Source of the DNA: an uncultured Clostridia bacterium
GTDB taxonomy: Bacteria; Bacillota; Clostridia; Christensenellales; UBA3700
NCBI GenBank assembly: GCA_947176975.1
Contig: CAMWSW010000098.1
Span: 1-5,006, forward strand
Length of the DNA: 5,006 bases
Direction: 5' to 3'
Numbering within the stretch: the first letter of the stretch is position 1; every line of letters begins with the position of its first letter. Shown piece by piece: positions 1-5,006 of the stretch. A program made the position numbers and the translations under genes. The notes beneath the pieces were generated by a model. That model was not told the origin of the DNA and did not search any database. It saw only the letters and a program-made list of their open reading frames with translations.

Positions 1-3000
1 TCTCTTGATTTTTCATCATTTGCTTAATGGTCTCGTCATTTACGGAGGTTGCCGCAACTTCTCTCTCAACGACTCGCTCGTCAGGTTGATCGGTAAGTCT
101 TTCCATCAAACCGCGCATTGCCTTTTGTTCTTCGACCAAGCTCTTTATCACTTCGTCATTAGAAGACGCTTGTTGCGGCAAAAGTTGTTGAACGCCTGGT
201 AGCAACGCAGTAACAGTCTCGGAGATAAGTCCTCTCATTTCATCAATACCGAACGCAGGTTGTTGATATGCATATCCTTGCGGCATACCTTGAGCCATTG
301 CTCCGTTGTTGCCCATACCCATGAACATCATACGCAAATTCTCGTCGCGCTGTCTTGCCTCTTGCTTTTCTTCGTCTTTCTTGTTGCGGTTGTATTCTTC
401 AAGTTCGTCTTCATAAGCTTCTTCCGCTTTGCCCAATCTGCTCTTTGCAATCATCATCATTACGAAAGACATTACCGCCAATGCCATAAGTACACACGCG
501 ATTGCCGTCCATCCCGACATTGCCAATCCGAGGAATGCTCCCGCATATACGGAGGACTCCAACTTATTTGCTTTCTTGTTGAACTTCTTGCGTTTGCTCT
601 CGTTGCCAGCCGTCTTGGATAAGAATACAATTATCAATATTATACTTATCACACTCGCAATCAACTGCCAAAGCGGTATATCTTTGAGCTTCTCTATTAT
701 ATCTCCAAGACTTCCGCTTCCGCCCTCGTCACCGCTGCCCGGAACGTTTCCGCTACCGGGTCCGTTTGGATCAGTCGGGTCTTCGTCTTGCGTAGGCAAT
801 TCGGGGTCTTTTTGCGGATACGCAGGATTGTCCGGCGAATCGGGATTTTTCAAATTATCCAAATCGTTTGCAGTTACGCTAAACGTCTTCCAATCCGTTT
901 CCGTACTATCGTCGTCAAAGATAAATTTGTCAAGTTGATTATCCTTTATCCTTGCTCTTATCTTGTACGTCACGCCGGCTTTGAGATTTTTGTATTCTAC
1001 CAAATTCTCACCGCTGTCTATTATCTCATACTCTACGCCGTTGACTTGTCCGTACGTCAACTTGAGCACGGGCGGTTTTGCATTTTCATTCCAATCCGTA
1101 GATATCTTTGCCTTGACTATCTCATAGTCAAATTCATAGTCTCCGTCTATTTGATACCTATCCATATAGGTATTCTTAAGACTCACCTCTACTCTGTACT
1201 TGCCTACTTCCGTCGGAGCGTTAGACAGTCTCGTATAGCCATCGTAATATATCAAATCAAACGCCGTCGTCGGCAAAGCCGAATCCGCAACTTTAACTTT
1301 TGCGTGTCTTGGATTGGTGTTGTATTCCACTTGAGTTTTCTCAAGAGATACGCTGACTTTCGCCAACTCCTTTCCTACTCTGAATACCTTGGATTGCGAA
1401 TTCGGATTATCCAATTGATAATTCTGCGTATCTTGCAATATAGGTTTTGCTATATAGAATTTTGCTTCGCTCTCCGACCAGACGATATCACTTTTCTTCA
1501 ACGGATTGTTAGCATCCAATATATTACCCATTGAGTCAGTCTCGTAATACTCATACTCAACTATTCCGCCGTCGGCTTTTGGGTCTCTTAATACCGGTAT
1601 ACCAAAAGCGTGATTGTTGCTGTCCGTCGCCGTAGTGTTCTTCCAACTCGACGACTGTATCGTTGCCTTGACTATGTTCCAAGGTTTGCTCCACTCAAAG
1701 CCATCATTTGGGTCAACGTAACTATCCTTATCGCTTTCGTCAGGCAATACGTAATTACCTTCGTATCCGCTTGCCAACGTGAACGTAACCGAAGCCGATC
1801 CGCTCGTGCCTACCGTCGTACCCGTATTGTTGAAGTAATTAGGTACAAGCCCTGCCGGCAACGCCTTGGGGTCAAGTATAGCTTCACTGCCGTTGACTTT
1901 ATCATACGGCAACTGTCCGTCATATTGCCACTTGACGTTTGACAAATCAAATTTAGCTTGTTCTATCGTCCACTTGATGGAATACTCTTTTGTGCCGTCG
2001 GGAGTATTTACTCTTGCTGTCGTAGTGTATTCTCCCGCATTGGTAAATTTGGCATCTTTATATCCGTTGGTATATCCGTCTACACTGTAAGTCCTATCTA
2101 CGGAATATCCGCTCGGCAAGCTTGCCGTAAAGGAATACTCTTTACCGCTGTATACCAATGGTATTTTATCAAATTTGGGAGTATAGTCGATATCTATATC
2201 GAAATACATCGACGTCTTGATTGCGCCGTTGATGCGCAACTGCCAAAAGATTGTTGAATTGACGTCTACCTTTTCTTTGATATTAAAGATAATATCGTCC
2301 AAAATTGTCTCATAGTTGACGTAATCGCTACTTCCATCCTTATTCTTCACTTTGATTACCAACTTGTAATTTGAAGGTATCTCAACTTCAGACAACTTCA
2401 ATTTGATAGTGAAGTCGGACATCGTCGAATCAAATTCAAAGTTGGAATATACCAAAGTCTCAGACTCGCTTCCAACTCTCTGCACGTAGAAATCCAACAA
2501 CACACTCTCGCCTAATTTCGGTCGCGTCTGCGCTTGAACGTATAAATCAAAGTCTTCTCCAAGTTCGCAATCAATCGTATTTGTATCCGTCACTATCTGC
2601 AATTCAAGCGGAAGAGGCAGGATTTTAAACTGCAATTTTTGACTGTCTTTGGTTACCGTTCCGTTGGAGAGCTTCCATTGAGTATTTTGGGGATCAGTCA
2701 ATCTCACTTCCAGTTCGTACGTACCCGCATTGGTAGCTTTGACAGTCACCATTCCGTCGGTAGTTACGGTTTTGTTCAAATCGTATTTGCCTGTAAAATC
2801 CGTAGGCACGTGTACAGTATAATCTCCTTTAAAATCTCCGCCGAGTTCGAGTTCATAAGTTCTTACGGACCCGTTGTAGTTATACGAACTCTTTGGAAAG
2901 AAAGTCGGCACGGGTATATTCGTCTCCGTCTTCGTAAAGTCTTGTGAATCAACGGCTGTCTCGTCCAGCGTATAATTGCTATTACTTAAAGACGTTATCG

Positions 3001-4909
3001 TCACGGTATAGTCTCCGATTACTCTCGGCACGGTCGTCGAATCATACCCTGCATTAGAGTTTCTTCCCGTATAATTCAAGTTGAGTTTGACGGTATCTTT
3101 GACACCGCTTGCATTAGAACAAAGCTGCGAATCTATCAACGACGGTACGGCTATGCCTTCTTCGCTGGTACTCCAACTGACACCAAGAGGTTTTGAAGTA
3201 ATTGTAAGAGTAATTTCTTTCTTACCCTTATTACCTCCAATCCATTCAACGTCAGCCGTATCTTTAATAGTAAAAGAAACGGTGTAGGTATTTACGTTGA
3301 TTGCAGTCGGAATAACAACTGTCATTATACTAGAATCTGCGTATATAGAACTGTCATACCATTCCTCGCTACTAAAATCTCCGACAGTACGTTGCGCGCC
3401 GTTATATTCGACTGACACATTCTTTGGAATCGCAAGTCCCTGATAAGTGTAACTTCCCGTGATGCTCTCTGCAAATTCTCCGCCTTTTATGCTGTCTGCA
3501 AACAATACTGTAATGTTATAATCCTTTGCCTTGACTCCACTCGGTAAAGTTGCCGTAGCGACTCCGTCGTTAAACGACGCCGTAGCTTGATACGCTACCG
3601 AACCGTCACCTGTTTTGTCTGCCAGCAAAATCACAACGCTACCGCTCTGTCCGGATTTTTTTACTTTAATTGTTCCATTTGCAGGAAAAATTTCCGGCAC
3701 ACCATCCAAATCAGTGCTATCGTTGAAATTTATGTAAGAATCCGCCTTAAAATACACTTTATATGCAGGTTTTCCCTCTGAAGCCGAAACAGAATTTACC
3801 GGAGCAAAAACAGCTTCGTTTGATGCAACTGACGCGGCTGTCGCGTATATTACAGATGACGGATTTAAGTTAAAAGCCGGGCGAACACCGTATGTCGAAG
3901 ACACTTGATAGCTAGAGACGTGCCCGACAGAAGCGTTAACAAAAATTATATACGACGATGCGGAAATTCTACCAACCGAACGTAAAAAATAGTCTACTTC
4001 CCCGTCCTTAAGGTAATTTGCCGTTATTGAACCGTTATTACCATTGTCATTATAGCCGGGATAACCTGCCGAACTTGACGTCCAACTCGGAATTACTTTA
4101 TTAGCATATGTCTTTCCATCGCTATCTACAAAGCCGTAGCTGTCATTGTTTATATCGTAATAATCAAGCAAAAATAAGCTATCTTCTGAAGTTTTTTCAA
4201 CTACGCTCGTGTTGTTAACCACACTAGCATAAGTGCCAGCAACGTTGTTTACATTTGACGAATCGTACTGTCCGCTCGATGATCCTACTATACCCGTTGT
4301 CTTAAATGCCGGCGTAGCTTTTCCATCGAAGCCCCAAAGTTTTGTTTCGTATTCCTTTGTTTTTACAATGCTATTTCTCTCATTTTTATCAAACGATTTA
4401 TACAAAAATGAATTGTCTTCAGCTACCGGCTGGTTGAAAGAAGGTACTGCCGCGTCGTTAGACACTGTGCTGAGATATGTTCCGCTATTAAGCATTGCCC
4501 TTATTTTGCTCGTACCCCAGTATGCATAGTTAGGATTATCTGAATAAGGGTTGTACTGTTCGCTTCCCAATGAAGAGTCAGACCATAGCAAAATACTTCC
4601 GTTGCTGTATTTTGTATCATTATTGGATAATACTCTCCACTTGATTGCCGAACCTGATTTAGTTCCGAAATATATGTATTCATTCTGAGCGCCTGAAAGA
4701 AGGCTTGAAAAATTATCTTTCTCACCGCCGTTTGCAGAAAGGTTAAGCACTGAAGCCGCGGGGCTCCCTGCAATTGTATCTGCTTGCGTTATATTATCCG
4801 TATTGGAATTCCCTATTAAAGTTATCGCAAGACTTAATACTATAAGCATTGTCAATACTATACATATCGACGTGTAAAAGGATTTCGTTTTCTTTTTTGC
4901 AAAAATCAT
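1..4909 (-). CDS. Giant membrane-anchored surface protein with DUF6273-like head, Ig-like stalk and cytoplasmic tail (3' end missing)
   Basis: The frame reads 1636 codons without a stop from the ATG at 4909-4907 and leaves the window at position 1, so the C-terminus is missing. The start was chosen because a strong ribosome site (AGGAGAGG) lies 8 bases upstream and the first residues, MIFAKKKTKSFYTS, followed by about 20 hydrophobic residues, form a typical export signal. The frame is also open upstream to the window edge; an in-frame ATG at 4954 has a much weaker ribosome site. Domains in order: signal/anchor 11-33, DUF6273-like head 78-350, connector 380-489, Ig-like stalk 490-1350, acidic Pro/Gly linker 1351-1402, membrane segments 1412-1431 and 1454-1488, intracellular tail from 1489. 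Only four cysteines are visible (16, 597, 781, 1472), and no catalytic motif was recognised. The likely role is adhesion or sensing at the cell surface, by inference from architecture; the exact function is unknown. No sortase motif is present at the membrane region. Confidence 0.93.
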   Translation of the reverse strand, partial: MIFAKKKTKSFYTSICIVLTMLIVLSLAITLIGNSNTDNITQADTIAGSPAASVLNLSANGGEKDNFSSLLSGAQNEYIYFGTKSGSAIKWRVLSNNDTKYSNGSILLWSDSSLGSEQYNPYSDNPNYAYWGTSKIRAMLNSGTYLSTVSNDAAVPSFNQPVAEDNSFLYKSFDKNERNSIVKTKEYETKLWGFDGKATPAFKTTGIVGSSSGQYDSSNVNNVAGTYASVVNNTSVVEKTSEDSLFLLDYYDINNDSYGFVDSDGKTYANKVIPSWTSSSAGYPGYNDNGNNGSITANYLKDGEVDYFLRSVGRISASSYIIFVNASVGHVSSYQVSSTYGVRPAFNLNPSSVIYATAASVASNEAVFAPVNSVSASEGKPAYKVYFKADSYINFNDSTDLDGVPEIFPANGTIKVKKSGQSGSVVILLADKTGDGSVAYQATASFNDGVATATLPSGVKAKDYNITVLFADSIKGGEFAESITGSYTYQGLAIPKNVSVEYNGAQRTVGDFSSEEWYDSSIYADSSIMTVVIPTAINVNTYTVSFTIKDTADVEWIGGNKGKKEITLTITSKPLGVSWSTSEEGIAVPSLIDSQLCSNASGVKDTVKLNLNYTGRNSNAGYDSTTVPRVIGDYTVTITSLSNSNYTLDETAVDSQDFTKTETNIPVPTFFPKSSYNYNGSVRTYELELGGDFKGDYTVHVPTDFTGKYDLNKTVTTDGMVTVKATNAGTYELEVRLTDPQNTQWKLSNGTVTKDSQKLQFKILPLPLELQIVTDTNTIDCELGEDFDLYVQAQTRPKLGESVLLDFYVQRVGSESETLVYSNFEFDSTMSDFTIKLKLSEVEIPSNYKLVIKVKNKDGSSDYVNYETILDDIIFNIKEKVDVNSTIFWQLRINGAIKTSMYFDIDIDYTPKFDKIPLVYSGKEYSFTASLPSGYSVDRTYSVDGYTNGYKDAKFTNAGEYTTTARVNTPDGTKEYSIKWTIEQAKFDLSNVKWQYDGQLPYDKVNGSEAILDPKALPAGLVPNYFNNTGTTVGTSGSASVTFTLASGYEGNYVLPDESDKDSYVDPNDGFEWSKPWNIVKATIQSSSWKNTTATDSNNHAFGIPVLRDPKADGGIVEYEYYETDSMGNILDANNPLKKSDIVWSESEAKFYIAKPILQDTQNYQLDNPNSQSKVFRVGKELAKVSVSLEKTQVEYNTNPRHAKVKVADSALPTTAFDLIYYDGYTRLSNAPTEVGKYRVEVSLKNTYMDRYQIDGDYEFDYEIVKAKISTDWNENAKPPVLKLTYGQVNGVEYEIIDSGENLVEYKNLKAGVTYKIRARIKDNQLDKFIFDDDSTETDWKTFSVTANDLDNLKNPDSPDNPAYPQKDPELPTQDEDPTDPNGPGSGNVPGSGDEGGSGSLGDIIEKLKDIPLWQLIASVISIILIIVFLSKTAGNESKRKKFNKKANKLESSVYAGAFLGLAMSGWTAIACVLMALAVMSFVMMMIAKSRLGKAEEAYEDELEEYNRNKKDEEKQEARQRDENLRMMFMGMGNNGAMAQGMPQGYAYQQPAFGIDEMRGLISETVTALLPGVQQLLPQQASSNDEVIKSLVEEQKAMRGLMERLTDQPDERVVEREVAATSVNDETIKQMMKNQE
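2..445 (-). other. Probable cytoplasmic tail, charged and Met/Gln-rich, continuing beyond the window
   Basis: Residues 1489-1636 begin with a charged, probably helical segment (about 1493-1526, rich in E, K, R and D, low in Gly and Pro) that could form a coiled coil. A Met/Gly/Gln-rich low-complexity stretch follows (1527-1553; six Met within residues 1527-1542). Then come an amphipathic segment around 1555-1580 and an NDEVIKSLVEEQ helix at 1584-1595. After ERVVEREV (1611-1618) a second NDETIKQMMKNQ appears at 1624-1635, just before the window edge. The composition is unlike the Ig-like stalk and typical of an intracellular scaffold or oligomerisation region. I recognise no kinase, cyclase or other enzymatic domain in the visible part. 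Confidence 0.65.
446..676 (-). other. C-terminal membrane region: one helix, basic loop, long hydrophobic stretch
   Basis: Residues 1412-1431 (LWQLIASVISIILIIVFL core) form a clear transmembrane helix. It is followed by a strongly basic loop, with R1440, K1441, K1442, K1445, K1446 and K1449, then by about 35 mostly hydrophobic residues at 1454-1488 ending MMMIA, then by KSRLGK. By the positive-inside rule, both the basic loop and the KSRLGK end should be cytoplasmic. That favours reading 1454-1488 as a tight two-helix hairpin broken near SGWT (1465-1468), three C-terminal helices in all. A single long helix would put the tail outside and is the alternative. Helix count is inference. Confidence 0.75.
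704..859 (-). other. Acidic Pro/Gly/Ser-rich wall-spanning linker
   Basis: Residues about 1351-1402 are dominated by Asp, Pro, Asn, then Gly and Ser: repeated DP, NP and LP pairs (for example DSPDNPAYPQKDPELP, 1357-1372) followed by GPGSG, PGSG and GGSGS. Low hydrophobicity and high Pro/Gly content indicate an extended, disordered tether. Such segments usually span the cell wall just outside the membrane anchor, which fits its place between the last stalk unit and the first hydrophobic helix. Confidence 0.8.
860..3442 (-). repeat. Stalk of about nine diverged Ig-like (MBG-type) protein units
   Basis: Residues about 490-1350 read as tandem beta-sandwich units with roughly these bounds: 490-573, 574-664, 665-766, 767-877, 878-985, 986-1083, 1084-1184, 1185-1268 and 1269-1350. 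Two recurring signatures mark many of them. The first is an aromatic-Asn/Ser/Asp-Gly opening strand: VEYNG (500-504), YNYNGS (676-681), LVYSGKEY (918-925), WQYDGQ (994-999). The second is a late (A/V)GxY strand: INVNTYTVSF (537-546), RVIGDYTVTI (629-638), TNAGTYELEV (727-736), TNAGEYTTTA (957-966), TEVGKYRVEV (1233-1242). These match the MBG/Ig-like repeats of bacterial surface proteins. Unit 767-877 lacks both signatures and is the most divergent. The units are too different in DNA to look like recent duplications. The likely job is to hold the head away from the membrane. Confidence 0.75.
3443..3772 (-). other. Beta-rich connector following the DUF6273-like head
   Basis: Residues about 380-489 start with KPAYKVYFKADSYINF and end with an ESITGSYTY strand. 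Alternating hydrophobic and polar residues, frequent Gly/Asp turns and two strand-loop-strand stretches (VKKSGQSGSVVILLAD at 416-431 and VATATLPSGVKAKDYNITVLFAD at 450-472) point to a beta-sandwich. A comparable segment, beginning with a YKLTL-like strand and containing a tLpsGv..kdY.i.v pattern, typically follows DUF6273 heads in related proteins as I recall them. I therefore treat it as part of a conserved head module rather than the first stalk repeat. No binding residues can be pointed to. Confidence 0.55.
3860..4678 (-). other. DUF6273-like extracellular head domain
   Basis: Residues about 78-350 follow the pattern I associate with DUF6273: an opening YIYFGTKSGSAIKWRVLSN, then ILLWSD at 106-111, a YWGTSKIRAMLN segment at 130-141 (matching the usual W..S.lR.wLN), a KSFDKNERNSI segment at 171-181 (matching the family's F...E...I), an LFLLDYYDIN segment at 245-254, a YFLRS motif at 307-311 and the closing GVRPAFNLN at 341-349. 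The domain is common in secreted proteins of gut Firmicutes, and its biochemical role is unknown to me. The fourth-quarter motif is YFLRS where family members usually have WWLRS, so this copy is somewhat divergent. Assignment is from remembered motif spacing; a profile search would settle it. Confidence 0.75.
4811..4909 (-). other. N-terminal signal peptide or signal anchor
   Basis: Residues 1-33 have a short basic region (K5, K6, K7, K9) followed by an uninterrupted hydrophobic stretch from about residue 14 to 32 (SICIVLTMLIVLSLAITLI). This is the standard layout of a Sec export signal. The following segment, rich in Asn, Thr, Ser and Ala (33-53), is polar and could contain a cleavage site, but no clear AxA motif stands out. 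It may therefore stay uncleaved as an N-terminal membrane anchor. Cys16 lies inside the hydrophobic core near its start and is not in a convincing lipobox. Confidence 0.85.
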
Positions 4910-4911
4910 TG

Positions 4912-4930
4912 TTGACACCTCTCCTGTCAA
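4912..4930 (-). promoter_or_regulatory. Shine-Dalgarno sequence in the loop of a perfect 6-bp hairpin
   Basis: On the minus strand the sequence reads TTGACA, GGAGAGG, TGTCAA, with fully complementary 6-base arms at 4930-4925 and 4917-4912 and a purine-rich 7-base loop at 4924-4918. The loop and its neighbour make up the ribosome site AGGAGAGG, whose last base is 8 bases before the ATG. This is a strong site that decides the chosen start. The hairpin could keep the site single-stranded in the loop or be a control point, though a 6-bp stem is weak. Confidence 0.7.
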
Positions 4931-4949
4931 AGATATTTTCTCAATGTAA

Positions 4950-4979
4950 ATCATACTTTCCCATTTCGTCTTACCGCAA
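4950..4979 (-). promoter_or_regulatory. Possible sigma-A type promoter
   Basis: A TATGAT hexamer at 4955-4950 matches the -10 consensus in five of six bases. A weak -35 candidate, TTGCGG, lies at 4979-4974 with an 18-base spacer and matches only the TTG. Transcription would begin about 33-36 bases before the ATG and would include the whole Shine-Dalgarno hairpin. Only 97 bases of upstream sequence are visible, so a better promoter could lie outside the window. Confidence 0.35.
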
Positions 4980-4984
4980 AAGTA

Positions 4985-4999
4985 ATAGAACTTTTCTAT
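4985..4999. repeat. Short inverted repeat upstream of the gene
   Basis: Perfect 6-base arms ATAGAA and TTCTAT are separated by 3 bases. It lies just upstream of the candidate -35 hexamer, a position where an operator could sit, or it may be a minor hairpin from an upstream transcript. It is AT-rich and short, so chance is a real possibility. No T-run follows it on either strand that would make it a convincing terminator. Confidence 0.3.
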
Positions 5000-5006
5000 A
5001 CAATAG

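Noticed and set aside
785..799. LPTQD as a sortase signal
   Set aside because: It does not fit LPxTG (Gln and Asp in the last two places) and lies in the Pro/Asp linker, followed by a further 37 polar residues rather than directly by a hydrophobic helix. The chain also continues long past the membrane.
1262..1276. LPTTA as a sortase-like motif
   Set aside because: It sits inside a stalk unit, with no hydrophobic segment or basic tail following it. Chance match.
260..2257. A series of plus-strand frames up to 248 codons long
   Set aside because: They are antisense to the long minus-strand frame. Their translations are rich in Arg, Ile, Tyr, Cys and Phe with no domain pattern, and they show no convincing ribosome sites.
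4501..4773. A 90-codon minus-strand frame overlapping the head region
   Set aside because: It lies in another frame of the same strand inside the coding sequence for the signal-to-head region, and its protein shows no recognisable motif. The overlapping frame carries the clear DUF6273-like motifs.
4925..4930. TTGACA as a perfect -35 promoter element
   Set aside because: It overlaps the Shine-Dalgarno region and lies only 15 bases before the start codon. It is better explained as one arm of the hairpin.
4941..4964. Seven-codon upstream frame (MGKYDLH) as a leader peptide
   Set aside because: It has no good ribosome site, overlaps the candidate -10 element, and is short enough to occur by chance.
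4973..5006. Possible end of an upstream gene (LLYRKVLLLLR then stop)
   Set aside because: Eleven codons are too few to support a gene, the residues fit no family, and the candidate promoter overlaps the region.

Overview
The window is filled by one very large minus-strand gene. Its reading frame has no stop from one end of the window to the other. The start chosen here is the ATG at 4909-4907, which leaves 1636 visible codons. The C-terminus runs off the left edge at position 1. About 97 bases of upstream sequence lie at the right end. All substantial plus-strand frames are antisense shadows of this gene. No RNA gene, mobile element, CRISPR array or terminator was seen.

The product reads as a giant Gram-positive surface protein. 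In order it has: a short basic N-terminus and a hydrophobic signal/anchor segment (residues about 11-33); a DUF6273-like head (about 78-350) ending in a GVRPAFNLN motif; a beta-rich connector (about 380-489); a long stalk of irregular, Ig-like units of roughly 80-115 residues (about 490-1350); an Asp/Pro/Gly/Ser-rich linker (about 1351-1402); a hydrophobic helix, a very basic loop and a second long hydrophobic stretch (about 1412-1488); and a charged, Met/Gln-rich, probably cytoplasmic tail (1489-1636 and beyond). It has no sortase signal, so anchoring appears to be by membrane helices. The tail carries two copies of an NDExIK motif exactly 40 residues apart, the second cut by the window edge.

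The architecture (DUF6273 head, MBG/Ig-like repeats, membrane helices, intracellular tail) and the moderate base composition suggest an uncultured, probably gut-associated member of the Clostridia (Bacillota). The Christensenellales/Borkfalkia-like lineages are my best guess. That placement rests on remembered family distribution, not on a search.

The most interesting points are the combination of an extracellular adhesin-like protein with a substantial cytoplasmic tail, a marked change in leucine codon use between the head and the stalk/tail, and a short perfect hairpin just before the start codon that presents the Shine-Dalgarno sequence in its loop.
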